Source of the DNA: Acinetobacter brisouioides
GTDB lineage: Bacteria; Pseudomonadota; Gammaproteobacteria; Pseudomonadales; Moraxellaceae
DNA: 41,797 nucleotides
Assembly (NCBI RefSeq): GCF_004331075.1
Contig: NZ_SJNX01000010.1
Coordinates: 1-41,797, forward strand
Direction: 5' to 3'
Under the pieces are notes generated by a model that ran no database searches, was not told the origin of the DNA, and worked only from the letters and a program-made list of their open reading frames with translations. Position 1 is the first letter of the stretch. Each line of letters begins with the position of its first letter. Made by a program: the position numbers and the translations under genes. Below are positions 1 to 10,530 of this stretch, piece by piece.

Positions 1-48
1 GGTTTATATTAACCGCCATTTTTCAATTAGATTATGTAATTAAGCTAA

Positions 49-1530
<1,482 letters not shown>

Positions 1531-1544
1531 TTATTCGTAAAAAA

Positions 1545-2762
1545 TTAAAGGTCTAGGATAAGTTTAGCTGGTTCTTCTAACAATTCTTTGATTGTTACCA
1601 AGAAGCCTACAGCTTCTTTACCATCGATCATACGGTGGTCATAAGAAAGTGCTAAATACATCATTGGCAAGATTTCAACTTGACCATTAACCGCCATAGG
1701 ACGTTCTTGGATTTTATGCATGCCCAAGATACCTGTTTGCGGTTGGTTCAAAATAGGTGTTGAAAGCAATGAACCGAATGTACCACCGTTGGTAATCGTG
1801 AACGTACCGCCAGTCATGTCTTCGATACCTAGTTTACCGTCACGCGCTTTATAAGCATAATCACGGATACCATTTTCAACTTCAGCATAGCTCATGCGAT
1901 CAGTATCACGAAGTACAGGAACAACTAAACCACGCTCTGAAGATACAGCAACACCAATGTCATAGTAACCATGATAAACAATATCATCACCATCAATAGA
2001 CGCATTGACTGCTGGATAACGTTTTAGCGCTTCAGTAACTGCTTTAACAAAGAAAGACATAAAGCCTAAACGTGCACCATGACGTTTTTCAAAGATGTCT
2101 TTGTATTGTTTACGCATTTCCATCACTGGCTTCATGTTCACTTCGTTAAACGTTGTCAACATTGCAGTTTGCTGAGTTGCCGCAAGCAAACGCTCTGCAA
2201 CACGCTTACGCAAGCGAGTCATTGGAACACGTTTTTCAATACGTTCACCTACAGCAACGCTTAACGGTGTTACGTTAGCAGCAGCTGGTTTTGCTTGATG
2301 GTTTGTAACATCTTCTTTGGTGATGCGACCACCACGACCTGTACCTTGTACGTCAGTCGCAGCAATACCTGTTTCATTTAATGCTTTACGCACTGCAGGC
2401 GCTTGGTCTTGAACAGGTTGAGAACGCTCAACTACAGGAGTAGCACCTGCTTGAGTGTTTATAGCAGCTTGTTCAACTTTTTGTTCGCTTTGTACTGCTT
2501 CAGTCGCAGCCGCGCCAGAAACTGCACCCGCTTCAAATTGAGCAATCACTTCATTAGAAAGAACTGTGTCGCCTTCACCTTTCACAATTGCAATTAAGCT
2601 ACCATCAGCAGGTGCAACAACTTCCAATACAACTTTATCAGTTTCAATATCACAGATCACTTCGTCACGTGATACTGGTTCACCAACTTTTTTGTGCCAA
2701 GTCGCAATTGTTCCGTCTGCTACAGACTCTGGAAATACTGGTGCCTTAATTTCGGTTGCCAT
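1545..2762 (-). CDS. sucB: 2-oxoglutarate dehydrogenase E2, dihydrolipoyllysine succinyltransferase
   Basis: Core acyltransferase of the 2-oxoglutarate dehydrogenase complex, transferring succinyl from lipoyl-lysine to CoA. The 405-aa protein shows one lipoyl domain at the N terminus with the lipoylated lysine in the ETDKVVLE motif (K43). An Ala/Gln/Pro-rich linker follows, then a peripheral-subunit-binding domain (about 122-154, ending [12 protein letters not shown]). The catalytic acyltransferase domain ends with SYDHRMIDG (H376, D380). A single lipoyl domain and 405 residues are typical of SucB, not of AceF. The ATG at 2762 follows an AGGAGA ribosome site. It starts 20 nt after the sucA stop, consistent with one operon. 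Confidence 0.97.
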   Translation of the reverse strand: MATEIKAPVFPESVADGTIATWHKKVGEPVSRDEVICDIETDKVVLEVVAPADGSLIAIVKGEGDTVLSNEVIAQFEAGAVSGAAATEAVQSEQKVEQAAINTQAGATPVVERSQPVQDQAPAVRKALNETGIAATDVQGTGRGGRITKEDVTNHQAKPAAANVTPLSVAVGERIEKRVPMTRLRKRVAERLLAATQQTAMLTTFNEVNMKPVMEMRKQYKDIFEKRHGARLGFMSFFVKAVTEALKRYPAVNASIDGDDIVYHGYYDIGVAVSSERGLVVPVLRDTDRMSYAEVENGIRDYAYKARDGKLGIEDMTGGTFTITNGGTFGSLLSTPILNQPQTGILGMHKIQERPMAVNGQVEILPMMYLALSYDHRMIDGKEAVGFLVTIKELLEEPAKLILDL

Positions 2763-2782
2763 TCTTTAGTCTCTCCTGATGA

Positions 2783-5602
2783 TTAGGCTTCAATCGCAAG
2801 CGCGTCTTGAATTAATTTAGCTTGTTGTTTTGCATGTAAATATGGTGAACCACATGCTGGGGCTGCAGAAGCATCACGACCTGCGAAGCTAATGCGTGCT
2901 TGTTTGCCAACATTTGATACTGTTTCGTATAAGAATGGGGCAATAAAGTGCCATGCACCTTGGTTCTTCGGTTCTTCTTGACACCAAACAACTTCTGTTA
3001 CGTTTGGATAAGCATTAAGAACTTCAGCAATACGTTGTTCTGGGTATGGATACAACTGTTCTACACGAACAATCGCAACATTGCCTAGCGCAGCTTCACG
3101 ACGTTTTTCAAGCAAGTCGTAATACACTTTACCGCCACAGAATACGATACGAGTTACGTCTGCTTTGTTGATCTGATCGACTTCATCAATCACAGTTTGG
3201 AATTGACCATTTGCCAATTCATCTAAGTTAGATACTGCAAGTTTATGACGAAGCAACGACTTAGGTGACATCACAATCAATGGTTTACGGATTGGACGAA
3301 CTGCCTGACGACGCAATACATGATAAATCTGTGCAGGAGTTGTCGGTGTGATCACTTGCATGTTGTCTTCTGCACAAAGCTGTAAATAACGTTCTAGACG
3401 TGCAGATGAATGCTCAGGACCTTGACCTTCAAAGCCGTGTGGTAACAACATGGTTAAACCACAAACACGTTCCCACTTGGTTTCACCAGATGCGATGAAC
3501 TGGTCAATCACTACCTGTGCACAGTTAGCGAAGTCACCAAACTGAGCTTCCCAAACAATCAGACTGTTTGGCAATGTCGTTGCATAACCATATTCAAATG
3601 CCAATACAGCTTCTTCAGAAAGTAATGAATCCCAAAGCGCAAAGCGTGGTTGGTTTTCTTTGATATTACAAAGCGGAATATAAACCGAACCATCTTTTTG
3701 GTTATGTAGTTTCGCATGGCGATGTGAGAACGTACCACGACCCACATCTTCACCACTGATGCGAACCAAATAACCTTCATCAAGCAAAGTTGCATAAGCT
3801 AAAGTTTCAGCAGCACCCCAGTTTAGAGGCATTTCACCTGTTTGCATTTTCAAGCGTTCGTCAATCACTTTCGAAACTTGACGTTGCATTTCAAAGCCTT
3901 CTGGAAGCTGACGCATCTTTGTAGCAATTGCTTTTAGGCGTTCGATATCAAATGATGTATCCCAGTTGTCTGTGTAATCATGACCCAAGTAAGGTGTCCA
4001 ATCCACAAACATTTTCGTATTTGGCTCAAGTACCAATGCGTTGGCAACGTGTTTACCCGCTTCCAAGTCAGCACGGTAGTCTTCAACCATATTGTCAGCT
4101 TCAGCACGATCCAAGATTTTTTGTTGTACCAGCTGATCAGCATATAGCGTACGTGTAGTCGCTTTCTTGTTAATCGCCTGATACATCACAGGTTGAGTTC
4201 CTGATGGCTCATCTGCTTCATTGTGGCCACGACGGCGGTAACAGAACAAGTCAATTACAACGTCTTTACGGAATGTATGACGGAAGTCATGTGCAAGTTG
4301 AGCAATAAATACAACTGCTTCAGGGTCATCACCATTCACATGGAAAATTGGTGACTGAACCATTTTTGCGATATCAGTACAGTATTCTGTAGAACGTGCA
4401 TCACGTGGGTCAGATGTTGTGAAACCAACTTGGTTATTTACAACAATATGAACTGTACCACCAACCGTATAACCACGGGTTTGTGACATTTGGAAAGTTT
4501 CCATGTTCACGCCTTGACCGGCAAATGCAGCATCACCGTGAACAATCACAGGTAATACATCATCACCGCCAATGTCTTTACGACGAACTTGACGTGCACG
4601 AACAGAACCTTCAACTACAGGACCGACGATTTCCAAATGCGATGGGTTAAATGCCAACGCCAAGTGCACTTCACCACCTGGTGTCATCACGTTTGATGAG
4701 AAGCCTTGGTGATATTTAACGTCGCCAGATCCTTTTTTGTTGAGTGCTTTACCTTCAAACTCACCAAATAGGTCAGCAGGGTTTTTACCCATAATATTCA
4801 CAAGCAAGTTCAAGCGGCCGCGGTGTGGCATACCAATGACCACTTCCTTACAGCCCACTGTACCTGCACGTTGAATAATTTCATTGACCATTGGAATGAA
4901 GGTTTCACCACCTTCCAAACCAAAGCGTTTTGCACCTACAAATTTATTACCAAGGTATTTCTCTAAACCTTCAGCGGCAGTCAAACGCTCTAAGAAATGT
5001 TTCTTTTGCTCAGCTGTAAAGCTAAATTGACCACGTGCACCTTCAAGGCGCTGTTGAATCCAGCGTTTTTCCACTGTATCTACAATGTGCATGTATTCTG
5101 CACCAATAGATTGACAGTAAATCGCCTCCATGGTTTCAACCATTTCACTGAGGGTTGCTTCATCTTTACCAATCGCAAGATTACCCGTGTTAAATACGGT
5201 ATCTAAATCAGATTTGGTCAACCCGTGTGCATTTAATTCTAAATCAGGAACGTCTTCACGCTTTGCTAAACCGAGAGGGTCCAACTTCGCTTTTTGGTGT
5301 CCGCGGTTGCGATAAGCAGAAATAAGCTGTAAAACACCAATTTGGCGCTTTTCATGCTCAGTGCTTACGGTACTTTGCACAACAGACTGTACGCGATTTG
5401 AATTACGACCAAGTAATAAAAATTGTTCACGCACAGTTCCGTGTGGTTGGTCGCCTTTTGGGAATTTATCGAAATATTGACGCCAGTCTTCACTGACAGA
5501 TGATGGAGAAGTTAGGTACTGCTCGTATAGTTCTTCGATATACGCTGCACTATCAGCGGAAAGTTCAGTATCAAGACGCAATGCGTCAGCAACTTCTTGC
5601 AT
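2783..5602 (-). CDS. sucA: 2-oxoglutarate dehydrogenase E1 component
   Basis: Thiamine-diphosphate-dependent decarboxylase of the 2-oxoglutarate dehydrogenase complex, committing 2-oxoglutarate to succinyl-CoA. The protein (939 aa from this start) has the E1-type N-terminal segment EELYEQYLTSPSSVSEDW, the FIPMVNEIIQRAG and IGMPHRGRLN segments, the ThDP/Mg site from HGDAAFAGQGV to NNQVGFTT, and the C-terminal transketolase-like segment with FGDFANCAQ and LLPHGFEGQGPEHSSAR. Start choice: an ATG 12 nt upstream (5614) lies one base after AGGA, which is too close for initiation. The ATG at 5602 gives MQEVADALRL and leaves room for an AGGAAATGGG ribosome site. It is the first gene of sucA-sucB-lpdA and is separated from sdhB by about 570 nt that include a terminator. 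Confidence 0.96.
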   Translation of the reverse strand: MQEVADALRLDTELSADSAAYIEELYEQYLTSPSSVSEDWRQYFDKFPKGDQPHGTVREQFLLLGRNSNRVQSVVQSTVSTEHEKRQIGVLQLISAYRNRGHQKAKLDPLGLAKREDVPDLELNAHGLTKSDLDTVFNTGNLAIGKDEATLSEMVETMEAIYCQSIGAEYMHIVDTVEKRWIQQRLEGARGQFSFTAEQKKHFLERLTAAEGLEKYLGNKFVGAKRFGLEGGETFIPMVNEIIQRAGTVGCKEVVIGMPHRGRLNLLVNIMGKNPADLFGEFEGKALNKKGSGDVKYHQGFSSNVMTPGGEVHLALAFNPSHLEIVGPVVEGSVRARQVRRKDIGGDDVLPVIVHGDAAFAGQGVNMETFQMSQTRGYTVGGTVHIVVNNQVGFTTSDPRDARSTEYCTDIAKMVQSPIFHVNGDDPEAVVFIAQLAHDFRHTFRKDVVIDLFCYRRRGHNEADEPSGTQPVMYQAINKKATTRTLYADQLVQQKILDRAEADNMVEDYRADLEAGKHVANALVLEPNTKMFVDWTPYLGHDYTDNWDTSFDIERLKAIATKMRQLPEGFEMQRQVSKVIDERLKMQTGEMPLNWGAAETLAYATLLDEGYLVRISGEDVGRGTFSHRHAKLHNQKDGSVYIPLCNIKENQPRFALWDSLLSEEAVLAFEYGYATTLPNSLIVWEAQFGDFANCAQVVIDQFIASGETKWERVCGLTMLLPHGFEGQGPEHSSARLERYLQLCAEDNMQVITPTTPAQIYHVLRRQAVRPIRKPLIVMSPKSLLRHKLAVSNLDELANGQFQTVIDEVDQINKADVTRIVFCGGKVYYDLLEKRREAALGNVAIVRVEQLYPYPEQRIAEVLNAYPNVTEVVWCQEEPKNQGAWHFIAPFLYETVSNVGKQARISFAGRDASAAPACGSPYLHAKQQAKLIQDALAIEA

Positions 5603-6130
5603 TTTTGGACCCATTTCCTATTGCAAAAATATTACAGATTACTCAGTGAAGCAATCCATGATCGATAATGTCAGATTGGTAACCATGACACCATGCCCAA
5701 TGACTTTCATCATCAGGAATATTCGTGCTTATAAAATAGGCATAACCTACTTTATAGGCACAATGAATTATAACGCCCATACCTGGCATCATCACTCATC
5801 TTATACTCGACCAAAAGTCGAGCAATTTTTTGCAAATCGTCTTAGATAAAGATAAATACACGATTTAGCTTTTCTAAAACGTTTTTCTGTTACTTTTTAA
5901 CAATGCTATTTTCTCACATTATGAAAATAATAGCTCTTTTTTTTCACTATTTTTTTTAATATAGTGACTTGCTAAATGCTAACATGTTATCCCAATTGAT
6001 TTAATTTTTTTCCCACATACCTCTCATCACGCATCAAAATATATAAATACAAAACAGAGATATATGTTGATCGATCCATCAAAAACATGCAATTACAAGA
6101 CAACTTAGCTTAACACTCCCACTACAAATA
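5603..6130. other. sdhB-sucA intergenic region
   Basis: About 530 nt of AT-rich DNA between the sdh terminator and sucA, where the sucA promoter should lie. A TATAAT-like hexamer reads on the minus strand at 5767-5772, but I found no good -35 partner. A perfect 6-bp inverted repeat (CTCGAC/GTCGAG, 5806-5822, 5-nt loop) is followed on plus by CAATTTTTT, which resembles a small terminator. A plus-strand open frame of 67 codons (5646-5849) shows no recognisable family and looks like chance. No gene seen. Confidence 0.5.
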
Positions 6131-6166
6131 AAAAAAAGCGCACATCATTCAATGTGCGCTTTTTTG
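6131..6166 (-). terminator. Rho-independent terminator of sdhCDAB
   Basis: Perfect 9-bp stem AGCGCACAT/ATGTGCGCT (6137-6145 and 6152-6160) with a 6-nt loop. On the minus strand it is followed by a run of seven U. It starts 10 nt past the sdhB stop, so it ends the sdh transcript before sucA. A T-run on the other side makes it potentially bidirectional. Confidence 0.9.
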
Positions 6167-6175
6167 TACATCTAA

Positions 6176-6886
6176 TTAGCCCGCTTGGTCTAACAACATA
6201 CTACGGATGTGACCGATTGCTTTTGTTGGATTTAAACCTTTAGGACAAACTGATACACAGTTCATAATTCCTTTACAACGGAACAGACTGAATGGATCAT
6301 CTAAACGAGCCAAACGATCTTGAGTCGCTGTATCACGCGAATCAATAATGAAACGGTATGCATTCAACAACGCTGAAGGACCCAAGAATTTATCTGGGTT
6401 CCACCAGAATGATGGGCATGAAGTTGAACAGCATGCACACAAAATACATTCATACAAACCATTTAAGTGTTCACGCTCTTCAGGAGATTGCAAACGCTCT
6501 TTTGGTGGTGCTGGTTGGTTATTAATCAGGAATGGATGAATCTTGTTGTATTGATCATAAAACTGATTCATATCAACAACCAAATCCTTAATTACTGGTA
6601 AACCAGGTAAAGGACGGATCACAATCTTCTCAGGAAGATCATTCAGGTTTTGCAAGCAAGCCAAACCATTTTTACCGTTGATATTCACACCATCCGAACC
6701 ACAGATCCCTTCACGACAAGAACGACGGAAAGTCAGTGTTTCATCTTGCACTTTCAAAGCAAGTAGAGCATCAAGCAACATACGGTGCTTATCTGTCAAC
6801 TCAAGTTTAAAAGTTTGCATGTACGGCGCTTTATCCTTATCAGGATCATAGCGGTAGATTTCGAATGTACGAGTACCTCTACTCAT
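6176..6886 (-). CDS. sdhB: Succinate dehydrogenase iron-sulfur subunit
   Basis: Electron-transfer subunit of complex II, passing electrons from SdhA flavin to quinone at the inner membrane. In the 236-aa protein, the [2Fe-2S] site is SCREGICGSDG...LAC (C57, C62, D65, C77). As in the E. coli enzyme, one usual cysteine is replaced by Asp. The second domain carries ECILCACCSTSCP (C147, C150, C152/153, C157) and CKGIMNCVSVCPKGLNP, which supply the [4Fe-4S] and [3Fe-4S] clusters. A GGGAG ribosome site precedes the ATG at 6886. It is the last gene of sdhCDAB, 14 nt after sdhA. Confidence 0.97.
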   Translation of the reverse strand: MSRGTRTFEIYRYDPDKDKAPYMQTFKLELTDKHRMLLDALLALKVQDETLTFRRSCREGICGSDGVNINGKNGLACLQNLNDLPEKIVIRPLPGLPVIKDLVVDMNQFYDQYNKIHPFLINNQPAPPKERLQSPEEREHLNGLYECILCACCSTSCPSFWWNPDKFLGPSALLNAYRFIIDSRDTATQDRLARLDDPFSLFRCKGIMNCVSVCPKGLNPTKAIGHIRSMLLDQAG

Positions 6887-6900
6887 CTTTATACTCCCGA

Positions 6901-8796
6901 TTAGAATGTACGTGGTTTTGGTGGAATCGCATCAACAGTCAGCGGCTTATAACGCACTGGCTTATATTCCAAATGGTTGTCAGATGAATACCACAAAGTA
7001 TGTTTCATCCACTGATCATCACGGCGACCATATGGATACTCTGGGTGATCTGGTAGCAACTCATAATCAACAACCGTATGCGCACCACGACATTCTTTAC
7101 GTGCAGCAGCGGAAATCAATGTAGCTTTTGCAACTTCATACAAGTTTTCAACTTCAAGTGCTTCAACACGTGCTGTGTTAAATACTTTCGATTTGTCTTT
7201 CAAATGAATGTTACGCACACGTGGTTCTAACGCAAGGATTTGTTTTACACCTTCATCAAGCAATGCTTGAGTACGGAATACACCTGCGTGATCTTGAACG
7301 ATGTCACGAATTGCATCAGCAACGTCTTGAGCATTTTCACCACCAGTTGACTCATCCAATTTACGGACGCGAGCCAAAGTGCTCACAAGAACGTCTGTTG
7401 GAAGTGGTGCGTATTCATCACCATGATGCTTGGTCACATAATCAATAATGTGTTCACCAGCAGCTTTACCAAACACAACCAAGTCAAGCAATGAGTTTGT
7501 ACCTAAACGGTTTGCACCATGTACAGACACACAAGAACACTCACCAATCGCATAGAAACCTTTTACTGGCTTCACAAAGTTACGTTGGTTGTTGGCGTGA
7601 TAAGTTTCAGTAGCCTTGTCGTATCCAGCATCCAATTCTTCAGCAGTTACTGCTTCAGGAAGCACAACCTGACCATGAATATTGGTTGGAATACCACCCA
7701 TTTGATAATGGATTGTTGGTACAACTGGAATTGGCTCTTTGGTGATATCAACGTTCGCGAATTTCTTACCAATCTCAAATACAGATGGTAAGCGTTTCAT
7801 GATGGTATCTGCACCCAAGTGAGTCATATCTAGCAAGATATAGTCACCTTTAGGACCACAACCACGACCTTCTTTAATTTCTTGGTCCATAGAACGTGAA
7901 ACGAAGTCACGTGGCGCCAAGTCTTTTAAAGTTGGTGCATAGCGTTCCATGAATGGTTCGCCATCTTTGTTACGAAGAATCGCACCTTCACCACGGCAAC
8001 CTTCAGTAAGAAGTACGCCTGCGCCCGCAACACCCGTTGGATGGAATTGCCAGAATTCCATATCTTGCAACGGAATACCCGCACGTGCAGCCATACCAAG
8101 ACCGTCACCAGTATTGATATATGCATTTGTTGATGCACGATACACACGACCAGCACCACCAGTAGCGAATAGGGTTGCTTTCGCTTGGAATACTGCAATG
8201 TTACCTGTTTCTTGGTCAATGGCTGTTACACCAAGAACATCACCTTCTTCATTGCGGATTAAGTCAAGTGCAATCCATTCAACAAAGAATTGAGTACCCA
8301 TTTTCACGTTGCTTTGATAAAGCGTATGCAAAAGTGCGTGACCAGTACGGTCAGCTGCTGCACATGCACGTGGAACTGGTTTTTCACCATAGTTTGCAGA
8401 GTGACCACCAAATGGACGCTGATAGATCGTACCATCTTTGTTACGGTCAAATGGCATACCCATGTGTTCAAGTTCATAAACAACTTTCGGCGCTTCACGA
8501 CACATGAACTCGATTGCGTCTTGGTCACCTAACCAGTCTGAACCTTTTACAGTGTCATAAAAGTGGTAGTGCCAGTTATCTTCTTGCATGTTACCAAGAG
8601 ATGCACCGATACCACCTTGCGCTGCAACAGTGTGCGAACGTGTTGGGAATACTTTAGTCAATACTGCAACTTTCAAACCAGCTTGAGCTAGCTGATAAGC
8701 AGCACGCATACCAGAACCACCACCACCAACAATAACAGTATCGAAAGTTAGGTTTTGGATATTTGAATAATCTTCTTTAGGGGTTATCGCGCCCAT
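6901..8796 (-). CDS. sdhA: Succinate dehydrogenase flavoprotein subunit
   Basis: Catalytic FAD subunit of complex II that oxidises succinate to fumarate. The 631-aa protein shows the dinucleotide loop GGGGSG (24-29), the covalent-FAD histidine in RSHTVAAQGG (H55), the substrate-site region with TEGCRGEGAILRNKDGEPFM, the HANRLG-type motif VHGANRLGTNSLLDL, and the C-terminal RKECRGAHTVVDY segment. It is slightly longer than the roughly 588-aa E. coli protein. The ATG at 8796 has an AGGA site upstream. It lies between sdhD (12 nt gap) and sdhB (14 nt gap) in one operon. Confidence 0.97.
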   Translation of the reverse strand: MGAITPKEDYSNIQNLTFDTVIVGGGGSGMRAAYQLAQAGLKVAVLTKVFPTRSHTVAAQGGIGASLGNMQEDNWHYHFYDTVKGSDWLGDQDAIEFMCREAPKVVYELEHMGMPFDRNKDGTIYQRPFGGHSANYGEKPVPRACAAADRTGHALLHTLYQSNVKMGTQFFVEWIALDLIRNEEGDVLGVTAIDQETGNIAVFQAKATLFATGGAGRVYRASTNAYINTGDGLGMAARAGIPLQDMEFWQFHPTGVAGAGVLLTEGCRGEGAILRNKDGEPFMERYAPTLKDLAPRDFVSRSMDQEIKEGRGCGPKGDYILLDMTHLGADTIMKRLPSVFEIGKKFANVDITKEPIPVVPTIHYQMGGIPTNIHGQVVLPEAVTAEELDAGYDKATETYHANNQRNFVKPVKGFYAIGECSCVSVHGANRLGTNSLLDLVVFGKAAGEHIIDYVTKHHGDEYAPLPTDVLVSTLARVRKLDESTGGENAQDVADAIRDIVQDHAGVFRTQALLDEGVKQILALEPRVRNIHLKDKSKVFNTARVEALEVENLYEVAKATLISAAARKECRGAHTVVDYELLPDHPEYPYGRRDDQWMKHTLWYSSDNHLEYKPVRYKPLTVDAIPPKPRTF

Positions 8797-8808
8797 GATT
8801 TTTTCCTA

Positions 8809-9174
8809 TCAATTCGCCCAGAAAATCTGGATACCCCAGATTGCATATACAAACACAGCAATAATCACTGCACTCGTTAATACTAGGCGCAAACCTTTAG
8901 CAGATGGACCCATTTGACGAGTAGTTACATAGTCAGTAAAGACTTGCCACATACCAATCCAAGCATGTACAACCAATGATAAAATTGACAACAATGAAAG
9001 GATTTTCATTGGCAAAGTCATCATAAAGCCAGACCATTGTTCAAAGCCAAAGCCGCCATGGAATAAAATCCATCCAAAAATCACGACTGTGTAAACGGCC
9101 AGAATAACTGCGCTCACACGTTGGAGGTACCAATCGCGAGAACCTGAACCCGTTAAACCTGTAGCACTTTTCAT
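8809..9174 (-). CDS. sdhD: Succinate dehydrogenase membrane anchor subunit
   Basis: Small hydrophobic anchor of complex II that helps bind haem b and quinone in the inner membrane. The protein is 121 aa with three predicted membrane helices (about 19-39, 53-75 and 93-116). It keeps the family segments SGSRDWYLQRVSAV near the N terminus and HAWIGMWQVFTDY, with a likely haem-ligand His, in the second helix. A longer in-frame start exists inside sdhC, but the ATG at 9174 overlaps the sdhC stop as TAATG. That overlap is a classic translational-coupling arrangement and was the basis for my choice. It is the second gene of sdhCDAB. Confidence 0.93.
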   Translation of the reverse strand: MKSATGLTGSGSRDWYLQRVSAVILAVYTVVIFGWILFHGGFGFEQWSGFMMTLPMKILSLLSILSLVVHAWIGMWQVFTDYVTTRQMGPSAKGLRLVLTSAVIIAVFVYAIWGIQIFWAN

Positions 9175-9575
9175 TAGAATACAATCCATACAAAAGCTGC
9201 GATAATTGCTACCACAGATAGAACCAATGAAATTGTAGCTGCAACTCGACCACTTTGTAGTTCTTCATTAAAACCAAGGTCTGCGAGTAAATGCTTAATA
9301 CCACCAATAAAATGGTAAATTAAACCTGCTACAAAAACCCAAACAATGAATCGTACTAAGAAATTCCCAAATATTTGTTCTTTCACATAAGTAAAGCCTT
9401 CTGGCGAAGACAGTGACTTATCTAATATCCATAAAAGTACTGGAACCAACAAAAATACGATGACACCAGATAAACGGTGCAAGATTGATGCAATAGCCAC
9501 GGGAGAGCGTAAGTTAACCGCTAACACCTGCCCCATGGACAAATTGACAGGTCTGTTGCTTTTCACAGCGGGCAT
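9174..9575 (-). CDS. sdhC: Succinate dehydrogenase cytochrome b556 subunit
   Basis: Cytochrome b membrane subunit of complex II. The 133-aa protein has the family signature RPVNLSMGQVLAVN, then SPVAIASILHRLSGV (the HRxSG quinone-site signature) before helix 1. Helix 2 carries the haem-ligand region FVAGLIYHFIGGIKHLLAD, and helix 3 ends the protein. It is the first gene of the operon, with a candidate promoter at 9674-9702. The start has no well-placed ribosome site: an AGG abuts the ATG, and a GGAG about 14 nt upstream lies inside a small hairpin (9587-9604). A downstream Met at codon 14 also lacks a site, so I kept the full-length start. Confidence 0.94.
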   Translation of the reverse strand: MPAVKSNRPVNLSMGQVLAVNLRSPVAIASILHRLSGVIVFLLVPVLLWILDKSLSSPEGFTYVKEQIFGNFLVRFIVWVFVAGLIYHFIGGIKHLLADLGFNEELQSGRVAATISLVLSVVAIIAAFVWIVF

Positions 9576-9586
9576 CCTGTAAGTAG

Positions 9587-9604
9587 AAACTCCATCCGGA
9601 GTTT
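9587..9604 (-). promoter_or_regulatory. Hairpin in the sdhC leader
   Basis: Perfect 7-bp inverted repeat AAACTCC/GGAGTTT with a 4-nt loop, ending 12 nt before the sdhC start codon. On the mRNA the 3' arm carries GGAG, the only purine-rich ribosome-site-like stretch near the gene apart from an AGG touching the ATG. It could therefore modulate translation. The regulatory role is inference. Confidence 0.4.
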
Positions 9605-9673
9605 GTTTGATTAATTCGAAGGAAAGCTGGCATCGTTAGGCGAGCAAATGCCTAAACTTTTAAACGACACTTG

Positions 9674-9702
9674 ATTATAGAACGCAAACTAACAAAATTC
9701 AA
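9674..9702 (-). promoter_or_regulatory. Candidate sigma-70 promoter for sdhCDAB
   Basis: On the minus strand TTGAAT (9702-9697) and a perfect TATAAT (9679-9674) are separated by 17 bp. This would give a leader of about 90 nt before sdhC. It is the best promoter-like match in the gltA-sdhC gap for this direction. Confidence 0.65.
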
Positions 9703-10414
9703 ACAACCTAAATGCGTAGAATTTCAGTTTATTCCATAAATAAGAATCGTTTACATGTTTTGTTCATCACAAATTTCTCGTATTTTTCCATTATTTATCT
9801 ACTATGTTATTATTTTTATAAGTGAATTTTGAAACTCGACATCACTTCTAAGAAATTTTTCCAAATTTCACCCTACAACCAAAGACCAATATTATAAAAA
9901 ATAATAAGGAACATTTATTTGGGTAGATACACAACCAACTTTTTGCATACCTTTTCACCATTTTTTAAGTTTTTGACCCAATTTAAAGGTCAATCACCAA
10001 AAGAATAACCATTTTTTAAATAAATACCGATCATGAATAAACTTTACTAAGTTGTCGCTTTTTATCATTGTTTTTTTCCATGAGAGTACACTGATTCATC
10101 TATATTGAGTTAAATGTGTGATCTAGTGCATAGCTTAGTGAAAAGTGATTATGACTTTTTACCAATAAATGTTTTACCAAATATTTCGACAGCAAATAAC
10201 CGTGTTTTATAGACTTTAGATATTTTAATGGCTATTTTTTAGACATCTTTAAGCCTTTTTGCCTCTTTTTCTATACGATAATTGCAATATGTACTGTATT
10301 TTTCGCCACTGCTTGCTGTACATTTATGTCGGACAAAAGAAGACTGCTACAAATTTGGATGTATACGGCATGGAGGCTATTAACATAGAGGTTAAAAGTT
10401 AATCCAAAGTATTA
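9703..10414. other. Long sdhC-gltA control region
   Basis: About 700 nt of very AT-rich DNA between the divergent sdh and gltA promoters. It has many short T and A tracts. I saw no open frame with a recognisable product, no RNA gene and no clear long inverted repeat. It is probably regulatory, since both TCA-cycle transcription units start from its edges. Confidence 0.4.
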
Positions 10415-10442
10415 TTGACAATTTTGCAGTAAGGCATAAGCT
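10415..10442 (+). promoter_or_regulatory. Candidate gltA promoter
   Basis: A perfect TTGACA (10415-10420), a 16-bp spacer and TAAGCT (10437-10442), a weak -10. This places the start of transcription about 80 nt before gltA. An AGGAG ribosome site at 10517-10521 sits 9 nt before the ATG. Confidence 0.45.
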
Positions 10443-10530
10443 TTGTCCGTGTTTATCCCCCTGATTACGTTCATTAAAATACAATTAATACGTATCAGAT
10501 CAACATTCACCAGGACAGGAGATCTATTGA

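Noticed and set aside
5646..5849. Plus-strand open frame of 67 codons between sdhB and sucA
   Set aside because: No recognisable family, no ribosome site, and the frame lies in an AT-rich regulatory gap.
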